Shown: piece after piece, positions 7,446 through 15,042 of the stretch
Layout: every line of letters begins with the position of its first letter
Position numbering within the stretch: position 1 is the stretch's first letter
Assembly: GCA_964386795.1 (NCBI GenBank)
Contig: CAYLUE010000036.1
Span: 1 to 16,511, forward strand
Source: TMED108 sp964386795
GTDB lineage: Bacteria > Fidelibacterota > Marinisomatia > Marinisomatales > TCS55
DNA: 16,511 bases
Direction: 5' to 3'
The notes under the pieces: model-generated
Databases searched by the model: none
What the model saw: only the letters and a program-made list of their open reading frames with translations
What the model was told of the DNA's origin: nothing
Program-made: the position numbers and the translations under genes

Positions 7446-8159
7446 CTATGAAATAATCGTTCCTAACTTCTTACCTAATAAAATATCTTTTAAATTGCCT
7501 TTTTGATTTACATCAAAAACGCGTATAGGTAAATCATTTTCCTTACATAATGTAATTGCAGTCATATCCATAATCCGAAGATTTTTTGATATAACATCAG
7601 AATAAGTTATTTGCTCATAATGTTTTGCATCTTGATTAAGCTCTGGATCCTTATCAAAAACTCCATTGACTTTAGTAGCCTTTAATAAAATTTCTGCCTT
7701 CAATTCAGTTGCTCGTAAAGCGGCTGCTGTATCAGTTGTAAAATATGGATTTCCAGTACCCCCGGCTACAATTACTACTCTATTTTTTTCTAGGTGTCTT
7801 AATGCGCGTCGGCGAATATAAGGTTCTGATATCTGTGTAACTGTTATCGCAGATAAAGTTCGAGTTTCAACATCTAATTTTTCTAAGGCATCCTGTATGC
7901 TGATTGCATTCATTATTGTAGCTAACATACCTAGATAATCACCAGTAACCCGATCCATTCCTTTGCTAGCAGCCTTAATTCCTCTAAAAATATTACCTGC
8001 ACCAATTACAAGAGCAATACCAATTCCCATTTGATGAACATCTTTAATCTCATTGGCCAAGTTTGAAGCTTTAATTGGATCAATGCCGTATTCTTGATTA
8101 CCAGATAATACCTCGCCGCTTAATTTTAACAAAATCCGCGAATAGGCAGGTTTACTCAT
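7446..8159 (-). CDS. pyrH: Uridylate kinase (UMP kinase)
   Basis: Phosphorylates UMP to UDP with ATP, the step after de novo UMP synthesis. It belongs to the amino acid kinase fold and is not related to eukaryotic UMP/CMP kinases. The 237-aa protein has normal length. LLKLSGEVLSG (10-20) is the phosphate loop, GAGNIFRG (53-60) the glycine-rich nucleotide loop, DYLGMLATIMNAI (74-86) the oligomer and UMP-contact region, GGTGNPYFTTDTAAALRATE (133-152) the UMP-binding segment, and KATKVNGVFDKDP (160-172) the ATP site. It lies between tsf (19 bases upstream) and frr (six bases downstream), the widely conserved tsf-pyrH-frr order. Its location far from the pyrR-pyrBC cluster means it follows ribosomal gene control rather than the PyrR attenuator, unless readthrough occurs. 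Confidence 0.97.
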   Translation of the reverse strand: MSKPAYSRILLKLSGEVLSGNQEYGIDPIKASNLANEIKDVHQMGIGIALVIGAGNIFRGIKAASKGMDRVTGDYLGMLATIMNAISIQDALEKLDVETRTLSAITVTQISEPYIRRRALRHLEKNRVVIVAGGTGNPYFTTDTAAALRATELKAEILLKATKVNGVFDKDPELNQDAKHYEQITYSDVISKNLRIMDMTAITLCKENDLPIRVFDVNQKGNLKDILLGKKLGTIIS

Positions 8160-8178
8160 ATAAATAATTTAATTGGGT

Positions 8179-8775
8179 TTATTGCTCACCGATGGCGTAG
8201 CGAACAAAACGATTAACCACTATATTCTCACCAAGGGTTGAAACGGATTCTGTAAGCAAATCTGATACTTTCCTTTCAGAATCCTTTATATATTGCTGTT
8301 CTAATAAGCAAGATTCAGCGTAAAATTTTTCTATCCTACCTTCAACCATTTTTTCAATGATATTTTCAGGTTTCCCAGATTCTTTTGCTTGATCAGTAAA
8401 AATATCTTTCTCTCTTTGAAGAACTGATGAATCCATATCTTCTCTCGATATCGAGTTAGGATTCGTAGCAGCTATCTGCATTGATAAATTATGCGCTAAA
8501 TTAGCAAAGCCTTCAGTTTTTGCGACAAAATCTGTTTCGCAATTTAGTTCCAATAAAACACCTAACTTCCCACCATGATGAATATAAGAAAATATTAATC
8601 CTTCTTTAGTGGTTCGTTGGCCTTTTTTTTCTGCCTTTGCTATCCCTGTTTTTCTTAAATGATCGATAGCTTTTTCTAAATCTCCACTTGTCTCCAAAAG
8701 AGCTTTCTTGCAATCCATCATCCCTGCGCCAGTTCTTTCTCGTAATGTTTTAACTACTTTTGCATCAATAGACAT
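8179..8775 (-). CDS. tsf: Translation elongation factor Ts, short form
   Basis: Nucleotide exchange factor that removes GDP from EF-Tu. The 198-aa protein is the short type, like the approximately 200-aa Thermus and Thermotoga proteins, with a single core subdomain rather than the two of E. coli (283 aa). The N-terminal UBA-like domain carries LRERTGAGMMDCKKAL (11-26). KAEKKGQRTTKEGLI (47-61) follows, and LNCETDFVAKTEGF (77-90) holds the TDFV motif that contacts EF-Tu. The C-terminus LGENIVVNRFVRY (181-193) is also typical. It sits 36 bases after rpsB, the near-universal rpsB-tsf pair. Confidence 0.96.
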   Translation of the reverse strand: MSIDAKVVKTLRERTGAGMMDCKKALLETSGDLEKAIDHLRKTGIAKAEKKGQRTTKEGLIFSYIHHGGKLGVLLELNCETDFVAKTEGFANLAHNLSMQIAATNPNSISREDMDSSVLQREKDIFTDQAKESGKPENIIEKMVEGRIEKFYAESCLLEQQYIKDSERKVSDLLTESVSTLGENIVVNRFVRYAIGEQ

Positions 8776-8811
8776 AATATTGTTGGGCCTTATTAAATAT
8801 ATTTATTATAG

Positions 8812-9648
8812 TTAATTTTTCTTTGAATCGTCATCAGATTTGACATTTTCATCTGATGATTTTTTATTTTCTTTAAGATTTAATTTGGGTATTTCTTTCT
8901 TAGAGAGAGCGTTTAGGCTGTTTTTAGGTTTTTCTTTTTGTGGTTCTTTTTCTGCTGCGGATTTTGATTTTTTTGCAGATGAGTCGAGAATGGTGTCAGC
9001 TAAAGCTGATATAATTAACTGAATAGTTCGAATTGAATCATCATTAGCAGGAATAGGATAATCAACCATGGTTGGATCAGTATTTGAATCAACAATTGCA
9101 ATGATGGGGATACCAAGACGTCCTGCTTCAGCAACTGCAGTGCTTTCAAGATTAGTATCAACAATGATAACAGCATCTGGAAGGCGACGCATGTCTTTAA
9201 TTCCCCTGTGTTGATCAGAAAGTTTAATTCTCTCTCTATTTAACATCTGAACTTCTTTTTTCGTTTGGTTTTCATAGATAGGAGAACCTTCTTTTTCAAG
9301 TAAATGTAGGCGTTTAATGCTTTTCTTTATTGTTGAAAAATTAGTCAAAGTTCCACCCAGCCAACGCTCAACAACATAAAACATAGAGCAGCGATCTGCT
9401 TCCTGCTGAACTATATCCCTAGCCTGCTTTTTTGTACCAACAAAAAGGAATTCGCCACCTTTTTTTGATCGAGACTGTATAAATGAATTTGCTTTATCTA
9501 GGCATCGTAAAGTCTCATCAAGATTTATAATATGAATTCCATTTTTTTCCATTAACACAAACGGTTTATAATTTGGATTCCATTTGCGTGTTACATGGCC
9601 AAAATGTGCTCCGGTACCTAATAAATCTTCAAATTTTATTTTTGACAT
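8812..9648 (-). CDS. rpsB: 30S ribosomal protein S2
   Basis: S2 joins the 30S subunit late and binds at the head-body junction near S1. The core (about residues 1-222) has LLGTGAHFGHVTRKWNPN (9-26), INLDETL (41-47), FVGTKKQA (69-76), ERWLGGTLTNF (94-104) and RRLPDAVIIVDT (154-165). Residues about 223-278 are a low-complexity tail rich in Lys, Ser, Glu and Asp that goes beyond the usual S2 end and is probably disordered. The start ATG at 9648 follows rpsI by 11 bases, placing S2 inside the same transcript. The tail has no recognisable domain. Confidence 0.97.
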   Translation of the reverse strand: MSKIKFEDLLGTGAHFGHVTRKWNPNYKPFVLMEKNGIHIINLDETLRCLDKANSFIQSRSKKGGEFLFVGTKKQARDIVQQEADRCSMFYVVERWLGGTLTNFSTIKKSIKRLHLLEKEGSPIYENQTKKEVQMLNRERIKLSDQHRGIKDMRRLPDAVIIVDTNLESTAVAEAGRLGIPIIAIVDSNTDPTMVDYPIPANDDSIRTIQLIISALADTILDSSAKKSKSAAEKEPQKEKPKNSLNALSKKEIPKLNLKENKKSSDENVKSDDDSKKN

Positions 9649-9659
9649 AAATAGTTTAT

Positions 9660-10052
9660 TTATCGTTTAGAAAATTGAAATTTTTTGCGAGCACCAGGCT
9701 GTCCATATTTTTTTCTTTCTACCTCACGCGCATCTCTAGTCAGAAAGCCTGCTTGTTTTAATGCTGGACGAAAATCACTACTAACTTCATTTAGCGCTCT
9801 TGCAATACCCAGGCGGATAGCTGAAGCTTGACCGCTCAAACCCCCACCATTAACATTTATCTTAAGATCATAAGAATTTCGTTGATCTACTAAATCTAAA
9901 GGCTGGGTTACAACGATTGCTAAGCTTTCCCTGCAAAGATAATCTTTAAACGGTCGACCATTAACTACAATATCACCCTTGCCAGGCGACATATTAACTC
10001 TAGCAACAGAATCTTTCCTGCGACCTATTGCTTTATAATTAGCAACTGCCAT
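9660..10052 (-). CDS. rpsI: 30S ribosomal protein S9
   Basis: S9 is a 30S head protein whose C-terminal tail reaches the P-site tRNA. The 130-aa length is standard. GRRKDSVARV (10-19) is the family signature start, NGGGLSGQASAIRLGIARAL (68-87) the core helix region, and the protein ends in KKFQFSKR, the conserved SKR end that touches tRNA. Its ATG overlaps the rplM stop by one base (TAATG), so translation of the two is probably coupled, which fits the equal amounts needed. L13-S9 pairing is universal in bacteria. Confidence 0.98.
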   Translation of the reverse strand: MAVANYKAIGRRKDSVARVNMSPGKGDIVVNGRPFKDYLCRESLAIVVTQPLDLVDQRNSYDLKINVNGGGLSGQASAIRLGIARALNEVSSDFRPALKQAGFLTRDAREVERKKYGQPGARKKFQFSKR

Positions 10053-10480
10053 TAAATATTTAACTCTTTCGGTTGTTGGGCTTCATGTGGATGATCTGGT
10101 CCTTGATAAACCTTTAAATGTTTTATTATTGCTCTTCCTAAGCGATTCTTTGGCAACATACCCCAAACTGCTTTTTCAACTATTCTCTCAGGGTGTGAGC
10201 GTCGCATTTGATCTAACTTTGTGAATGTTGTAGAGCCAATATAGCCTGAATGTTTAAAATAAGTCTTATCGCTTTCTTTTTTTCCCGAAACAGTAACCTT
10301 TTCAGCATTAACAACAACAACAAAATCCCCCATATCCATATGTGGAGTAAAAGATGGTTTATGCTTACCTCGTAAGACTTTTGCTATTTGACTAGCAAGG
10401 CGACCTAAGGTCTTACCTTCAGCATTCGCAACATACCAATCTTTATTTATTTCATCAGATTTAAGTGATCTCGTTTTCAT
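10052..10480 (-). CDS. rplM: 50S ribosomal protein L13
   Basis: L13 is an early 50S assembly protein. At 142 aa it has the normal length. The conserved segments are WYVANAEGKTLGRLAS (16-31), GKHKPSFTPHMDMGDFVVVVN (38-58), AVWGMLPKNRLGR (104-116) and YQGPDHPHEAQQP (125-137). It opens the ribosomal protein block, about 20 bases downstream of the transcription start predicted from the promoter at 10506-10535. No clear Shine-Dalgarno lies before the ATG at 10480, only GCTAAATTCTAAGCAAAAAT, so initiation may depend on a short unstructured leader. The last base pair of its stop is shared with the rpsI start. Confidence 0.98.
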   Translation of the reverse strand: MKTRSLKSDEINKDWYVANAEGKTLGRLASQIAKVLRGKHKPSFTPHMDMGDFVVVVNAEKVTVSGKKESDKTYFKHSGYIGSTTFTKLDQMRRSHPERIVEKAVWGMLPKNRLGRAIIKHLKVYQGPDHPHEAQQPKELNI

Positions 10481-10505
10481 ATTTTTGCTTAGAATTTAGC
10501 CGACA

Positions 10506-10535
10506 ATATTAGACTGTATTGACAGTCATAGTCAA
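10506..10535 (-). promoter_or_regulatory. Strong sigma70-type promoter for the rplM-frr block, with dyads
   Basis: On the minus strand TTGACT (10535-10530) and TAATAT (10511-10506) are separated by 18 bases, close to consensus. Two overlapping inverted repeats lie over it: GACTGT-CAAT-ACAGTC inside the spacer (10512-10527) and TTGAC/GTCAA, whose left arm is the -35 box. They could be an operator or chance. No T tract follows, so the repeat is not a terminator for pyrC. Confidence 0.65.
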
Positions 10536-10542
10536 CTTATAA

Positions 10543-11835
10543 TTAATCAATAGATGTGATATGGCCTTTTACAATGGTTGATTTAATCTTCCCCTTCATT
10601 TCCCTGCCAAGAAAAGGTGAGTTTTTTGACTTAGAATAAATATTTTCTAATGAGAATTTCCATTCTAATTTTGGATCATAAATTGCTATCTCCGCCTCGG
10701 TCCCTTCTTTAAATAAATTTTGATCTAAGCCCAGGATTTTTCTAGGGTTAACCGTTAATAGCTTTACCAAGCTCATCTGATCCATCTCATTATCATTAAT
10801 TAATACTTTGCTTGCTGCACCAAAACAGGATTCTAAGCCTATCATTCCAAAAGGAGCCATATCGAAGGTGCCTTCTTTCTCTTCGATTGTGTGTGGTGCA
10901 TGATCAGTGGCAATACAGTCAATTATTCCATTTTTGATTGCATCAATAATAGCTTTTCTATCCTTCTTGGTTCTAATGGGGGGAGCAACTTTTAAATTAG
11001 TATCAAATGTATAAAGATCTTCATCGCTAAAAAATAGATGATGAGGTGTCACTTCAACGGTGATTTTATCATTCTTTTTTTTCATTGATTTAATATGGCT
11101 AATCGATTTGGCAGAACTGACATGTGGAACATGCAATCTTGCTCCAGTAAGTATTGATAGCTCTAGGTCTCTAAAAACCATATTTGATTCTGTAATATCA
11201 GGACTTGCAGGCAACCCTAGATGAGTAGATACTTTTCCTTCGTGCATTAATCCATCCCTTTTTAAGCAATCATCTTCTGCGTGATTAATTATTGGCACAT
11301 CGAACATATAGGAATATTCTAAAGCATTGTACATGACTCCTGAATCATTAATAGGTAAACCATCGTCACTAAATGCGAGAGCGCCTTCTGCAATCATTGC
11401 ACCCATTTCTGTAATTTCTTTTCCTTCTTGAGACTTGGTTATACATCCTATGGGATGTATATGGATAGGGCATTCTTCAGATCTGTCAACAATGTAGCGA
11501 ATTGATTCAGGGCTATCAATAGGAGGGTCTGTATTTGGCATAGCGCACACTCTAGTAAAGCCACCTGCAAGCGCAGCTAGAGAGCCTGAATTAAGATCCT
11601 CTTTATCTTCTCTGCCGGGTTCGCGAAAGTGTACATGTATATCAAAAAAACCATGGGTAATAATTAAATCTTTACAATCAATAATTTCTGATGTCTTTGG
11701 GGCGGATATTTTACCAACTGATTTTATTTTACCATTCTCAATATGTATGTCACCTTTTTTCTCAGTATTATTATACGGATCAAGTATTGTTCCATTTTTT
11801 AGAACAATATTTTTTTTCAGTTTTGAGATATTCAT
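10543..11835 (-). CDS. pyrC: Dihydroorotase, class I
   Basis: Cyclises carbamoyl aspartate to dihydroorotate, third step of pyrimidine synthesis. The 430-aa length and motifs are those of the class I (Bacillus/Aquifex-like) amidohydrolase rather than the shorter E. coli type. Zinc ligands are visible: His67 and His69 in DIHVHFREPG, Asp157 in AFSDDG, His185 in INHAEDD, His238 in HVPHVSS and Asp311 in ATDHAPH. NTDPPIDS (101-108) is also characteristic. The start codon follows the pyrB stop with no bases between (TAG-ATG), so translation is probably coupled. It is the last gene of the pyrR-pyrB-pyrC unit. No terminator is evident in the 62 bases before rplM. Confidence 0.97.
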   Translation of the reverse strand: MNISKLKKNIVLKNGTILDPYNNTEKKGDIHIENGKIKSVGKISAPKTSEIIDCKDLIITHGFFDIHVHFREPGREDKEDLNSGSLAALAGGFTRVCAMPNTDPPIDSPESIRYIVDRSEECPIHIHPIGCITKSQEGKEITEMGAMIAEGALAFSDDGLPINDSGVMYNALEYSYMFDVPIINHAEDDCLKRDGLMHEGKVSTHLGLPASPDITESNMVFRDLELSILTGARLHVPHVSSAKSISHIKSMKKKNDKITVEVTPHHLFFSDEDLYTFDTNLKVAPPIRTKKDRKAIIDAIKNGIIDCIATDHAPHTIEEKEGTFDMAPFGMIGLESCFGAASKVLINDNEMDQMSLVKLLTVNPRKILGLDQNLFKEGTEAEIAIYDPKLEWKFSLENIYSKSKNSPFLGREMKGKIKSTIVKGHITSID

Positions 11836-12768
11836 CTAATCAGATTCCTTATCTGATTTTCCACCTAAAAGCAAATATAAAATTGCCATTCTTGATGCAA
11901 CGCCATTTAATACCTGGTCAAGAATAATAGCTTGGTCGCTATCAGCAACAACGCTATCAATCTCTACGCCTCTATTCATTGGTCCAGGATGCATAATGAC
12001 AATCTCTTTTTTATGTTCAGATAATCGCTGCTCAGAAATACCAAAAAGGTTTCGATATTCACGAATGGATGGCAAAAGACCGCCATCCATTCTTTCTCGT
12101 TGAATTCTTAATACATTTAATGCATCAGCCCATTCAATCACTTCATTTATATCATAATTCACATTAACGCCAAGATCTTCAGCAAATGATGGAATTAAAG
12201 TTGACGGTCCGCAAAGTGTAACTTCAGCCCCCATTGTTTGAAGGCCATAAATATTACTAAGTGCAACTCTGCTGTGAGATATATCACCTACAATGCCGAC
12301 TTTAAGGCCTTTAAGGTAGCCAAATTTTTCATGTAGGCTCATCATATCTAGTATAGCTTGAGTAGGGTGTTCATGTGTTCCGTCACCAGCATTAATAACT
12401 ATTGCATCAATATATTTTGTGAGTTGAAGCGGTGAGCCAGGCGTAGGGTGTCTCATAACAACAGCATCAATTTTCATAGCTTCTATATTTTGTACAGTAT
12501 CTTTGAATGTTTCCCCTTTTTTCAAACTAGATGTTGAAGCGGAAAAATTGACAGTATCTGCGCTTAATCTTTTTTGAGCTAGCTCAAAGCTTATCCTTGT
12601 TCTAGTTGAATTTTCAAAAAAAAGATTAACGATAGTTTTTCCTTGAAGTGAGGGAACTTTTTTTATTGGCCTATCAAGTACCTCTTTAAATCTAAAACCT
12701 GTATCAATAATTGTTTGAATATCATCTTCTGGATAATCCTTAAGTCCTAATAAATGGATATTTTTCAT
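11836..12768 (-). CDS. pyrB: Aspartate carbamoyltransferase catalytic subunit
   Basis: Joins carbamoyl phosphate to aspartate, the committed pyrimidine step. The 310-aa chain has the carbamoyl-phosphate loop FENSTRTRISF (51-61), the SLKKGET loop (81-87) that supplies a lysine from a neighbouring subunit, MRHPTPG (105-111), AGDGTHEHPTQ (127-137), GDISHSR, and the aspartate-binding loop HPGPMNRG near the C-terminus. No regulatory PyrI subunit is encoded nearby, so control probably rests on PyrR. The start overlaps the pyrR stop by four bases (ATGA) and pyrC begins directly at its stop. Confidence 0.97.
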   Translation of the reverse strand: MKNIHLLGLKDYPEDDIQTIIDTGFRFKEVLDRPIKKVPSLQGKTIVNLFFENSTRTRISFELAQKRLSADTVNFSASTSSLKKGETFKDTVQNIEAMKIDAVVMRHPTPGSPLQLTKYIDAIVINAGDGTHEHPTQAILDMMSLHEKFGYLKGLKVGIVGDISHSRVALSNIYGLQTMGAEVTLCGPSTLIPSFAEDLGVNVNYDINEVIEWADALNVLRIQRERMDGGLLPSIREYRNLFGISEQRLSEHKKEIVIMHPGPMNRGVEIDSVVADSDQAIILDQVLNGVASRMAILYLLLGGKSDKESD

Positions 12769-13319
12769 TCTTTAACTCTGTATTTTATCAAACTAACGAG
12801 ATCTTTATCATCAATCTCTTCAAGTTCGACTTTTACGTGTTCACCTTCATGAGTGGGAATATTGGCTCCAACAAAGTCTGCTCGAATAGGAACCTCTCGA
12901 TGGCCACGGTCAACTAAAACAGCTAACTGAATCTTATTTGGTCTACCAAATGAGTGCAATTCATCCATGGCAGCTCTAATCGTTCTGCCTGTATACAATA
13001 CATCATCTACAAGAATTAAAGTTTTATGATTAATATCTTCATTGATATTTGTTCCCTTAACTTGTGGAACGACAAACCGATCTCTAAAGTCATCTCGATG
13101 AAAGGTAATATCCAAAGTTCCAATCGGAACACTAGAGCCAGATATTTTTTTTATAAGATTTTGTAGTCGCTTAGCCAGAGGCTCCCCGCGGGAAAGAATT
13201 CCGATTAAAACTAATTCGTCCACACCATTATTTCTTTCCAAAATTTCGTGCGCCAATCTAATAACTGAACGATTGATAGCTTTCGGATCTAATATTTTTT
13301 TTCTGCTATCTTTTGACAT
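12765..13319 (-). CDS. pyrR: PyrR: pyrimidine operon RNA-binding regulator / uracil phosphoribosyltransferase
   Basis: PyrR senses UMP, binds a hairpin in the pyr leader RNA and lowers expression; many members also make UMP from uracil and PRPP. The PRPP loop VDDVLYTGRT is at residues 105-114 counted from the ATG at 13319. SRGEPLAKRL (43-52) and DITFHRDDF (70-78) are family segments. I chose ATG 13319, giving 184 aa, because the family is about 180 aa, the protein then begins just before the conserved LDPKAINR segment, and AGAGG lies seven bases upstream. The frame is open back to a TTG at 13358, which would add 13 unconserved residues overlapping the attenuator. It lies just upstream of pyrB and pyrC, with its own target RNA in front. 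Confidence 0.95.
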   Translation of the reverse strand: MSKDSRKKILDPKAINRSVIRLAHEILERNNGVDELVLIGILSRGEPLAKRLQNLIKKISGSSVPIGTLDITFHRDDFRDRFVVPQVKGTNINEDINHKTLILVDDVLYTGRTIRAAMDELHSFGRPNKIQLAVLVDRGHREVPIRADFVGANIPTHEGEHVKVELEEIDDKDLVSLIKYRVKE

Positions 13320-13413
13320 AAAAAAACCTCTAAATAATATTGAATCGTTCCGAGACAAGTTATGTAGAGGTATATTAAATACTCTTACCTTCTCTCAGGA
13401 ACGGTTTAAAGAG
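13320..13413 (-). promoter_or_regulatory. PyrR-responsive attenuator of the pyrRBC operon
   Basis: Three alternative pairings can be drawn on the minus strand. (1) PyrR binding loop at 13413-13382: CTCTT/AAGAG lower stem, TAA bulge on the 5' side, ACC-G-TTC/GAAGGT upper stem, and a CTGAGA hexaloop that fits the CNGNGA loop of known PyrR sites. (2) Antiterminator: GTTCC-GAGA (13402-13393, with one bulged T) pairs with TCTCGGAAC (13355-13347). (3) Final hairpin: ACCTCTA (13371-13365) pairs with TAGAGGT (13332-13326), followed by six T residues and then the pyrR ATG. The third hairpin can end transcription and also covers the AGAGG ribosome binding site. Structures 1 and 2 share bases, as in the Bacillus pyr attenuator. 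Confidence 0.8.
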
Positions 13414-13433
13414 TTAATTAAAATTAAATATAA

Positions 13434-14357
13434 TTAATTAAGCAACATAGAAATTTTTTCAATAATTTTATCTAGATTGATCATATGGCTCATGCTGATT
13501 GTTAAATCAATTTCTTCCCCTTTAAACCATTTAGCCTGTTTTACTGCAAACTGTCTAGTCTTAATATTAATTTGTTCTGCAAGTTGCTTTAAAGTTGTCT
13601 CGCCTTTTAAATGGCATATTATTTGATTATATCCTATAGAATCAAGTGGGTGTAAATCTATATTGGGGTGTTTTTTTAATAAATATTTTACTTCTTCTAT
13701 CCATCCATCGCTTAGCATTTGTGAAGTTCTTTTTACTATATTATCTTTTATTTCTCCTCTATCCCAATCCAAATAGATAGAAAAAAGATTCGGAACTGGA
13801 ATCGGGTATTTCCTTTGATTCGCAAAATGCTCTGATGGTGATTTTCCTGTAGTCTCATAAATCTCTAATGCCCTAACTAATCTTTTTTTATTATTAATAT
13901 GAATTAACTTAGAGTATTCAAAATCTAAATCTATTAATCGCTTTAGCATCATTGCAGCTCCACCATTTTCGTACTCTAATTCAAGCTTACCTCTAACTTC
14001 TAATTCAGAGCGACTACTATCAAATATTCCCTTTGATATTGCCCGAAAATATAGACCTGATCCTCCACAAATAATTGGAACTTTATTTATTGATTTTATC
14101 TTTTCAATGCATTTGATTACCAGCTTTGCATAAGATCCTGCATTGATTATTTCAGTTACTGGTTTAACTCCAATTAGATGATGCTTTATTGAACTAGTTT
14201 CACTCACGGTTGGTTGTGCTGTGCCAATCGGTATATCTTTATATATTTGGCGTGAATCCAAACCAATGACTTCACCATTGATTTTTTTTGCTAAACGAAT
14301 TGCTAAATCAGTTTTTCCGCTTGCGGTAGGGCCAATAATTGCAGGAATAAATTCCAT
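13434..14357 (-). CDS. miaA: tRNA dimethylallyltransferase
   Basis: Adds a dimethylallyl group to A37 of tRNAs that read codons starting with U. The 307-aa protein has the P-loop GPTASGKT (9-16), DSRQIYKDIPIGTAQP (34-49) for tRNA and substrate binding, GGSGLY (98-103), and the NKKRLVRALEIYETTGKSPS stretch (156-175). The C-terminal segment IKTRQFAVKQAKWFKG is also typical. It lies 28 bases after the MutL-like gene, the order known from many bacteria (mutL-miaA). The stop codon is 20 bases from the start of the pyr attenuator, so the pyr promoter may lie inside the end of miaA or transcription may continue from upstream. Confidence 0.96.
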   Translation of the reverse strand: MEFIPAIIGPTASGKTDLAIRLAKKINGEVIGLDSRQIYKDIPIGTAQPTVSETSSIKHHLIGVKPVTEIINAGSYAKLVIKCIEKIKSINKVPIICGGSGLYFRAISKGIFDSSRSELEVRGKLELEYENGGAAMMLKRLIDLDFEYSKLIHINNKKRLVRALEIYETTGKSPSEHFANQRKYPIPVPNLFSIYLDWDRGEIKDNIVKRTSQMLSDGWIEEVKYLLKKHPNIDLHPLDSIGYNQIICHLKGETTLKQLAEQINIKTRQFAVKQAKWFKGEEIDLTISMSHMINLDKIIEKISMLLN

Positions 14358-14385
14358 TTAATTAATAATTATGTCTGAAATTATA

Positions 14386-15042
14386 TTATTTTTTTGTGAA
14401 TTTTTTTTCAATCTCGTTTAGAGGTATTTGAATTAAGATTGATTTGCCATTAGGGCAAATAAATGGCTCGCTAGTTCCAAATAGCCTATTCACTAGTTCG
14501 TTCATTTCAGTATTGTTAAGATTATTGCCATGCTTGATGCAGGCTTGATTGGAAAAACTTAAAGCAAGAGCCTTTTCTTTAGAAAATTCTTTCTTTGTCA
14601 TTGATTGGAAGTCATCAATCATTTGGTTGATTATCACATTCTCATTTCCCCAAAGCATTTCTGATGGGATTGATTCAAGAATTACATGATTTTCTCCATT
14701 GTCTTTCAAATTAAAGCCAATCTTATTCATAAATGGTAGTGCATCTAGTAAGCTTGAAAACCTATTAGGAGTGAATTTCATTTTTATTGGGAAAAGCAAT
14801 GTTTGTGAAGAAAATGAAGATGACTCAAATGATTTTATAACTCCATCATAAAGAATTCTCTGATGTGCAAGCATTTGATCAATTATTATGATTCCTGAAC
14901 CAAGAGGGGATACGATATAACTGTCATTAAGTTGCCATATTTTATTTAAATCAATATTAGAAGAATAGCTGCTTCCCTCAACAACTAATTGAGAAACATA
15001 CGATTTAGCTCTATCAACTGCTTTTGCTAACTTGTAATTCAT
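14386..15042 (-). CDS. Stand-alone MutL C-terminal (dimerisation) domain protein
   Basis: The 218-aa protein matches only the C-terminal part of the mismatch repair protein MutL; the GHKL ATPase half (about 330 residues, with its DAGxGI-type motif) is missing. WQLNDSYIVSP (36-46) and IIIIDQMLAHQRILYD (51-66) open the dimerisation domain, ACIKHGNNL (167-175) and FICPNGKSILI (194-204) close it. The endonuclease sites are altered: DQHAxxE reads DQMLAHQ (55-61) and CPH reads CPN (196-198), so metal-dependent nicking is unlikely. The ATG overlaps the ftcD stop by one base (TAATG), and ftcD fills the space where the N-terminal half would be. It lies directly upstream of miaA, where full mutL usually sits, so descent from mutL is likely. 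Whether a separate ATPase half exists elsewhere cannot be seen. Confidence 0.8.
   Translation of the reverse strand: MNYKLAKAVDRAKSYVSQLVVEGSSYSSNIDLNKIWQLNDSYIVSPLGSGIIIIDQMLAHQRILYDGVIKSFESSSFSSQTLLFPIKMKFTPNRFSSLLDALPFMNKIGFNLKDNGENHVILESIPSEMLWGNENVIINQMIDDFQSMTKKEFSKEKALALSFSNQACIKHGNNLNNTEMNELVNRLFGTSEPFICPNGKSILIQIPLNEIEKKFTKK

Noticed and set aside
13320..13358. Longer PyrR starting at TTG 13358 (197 aa)
   Set aside because: The extra 13 residues are not family-like, TTG is a weaker start, and the stretch forms the antiterminator and terminator arms. ATG 13319 has AGAGG at proper distance.
13417..13445. Promoter for pyrR (TTGCTT-N17-TTTAAT) at the end of miaA
   Set aside because: The boxes are weak in very AT-rich DNA, and the start it predicts (about 13410) would cut off the base of the PyrR binding hairpin.
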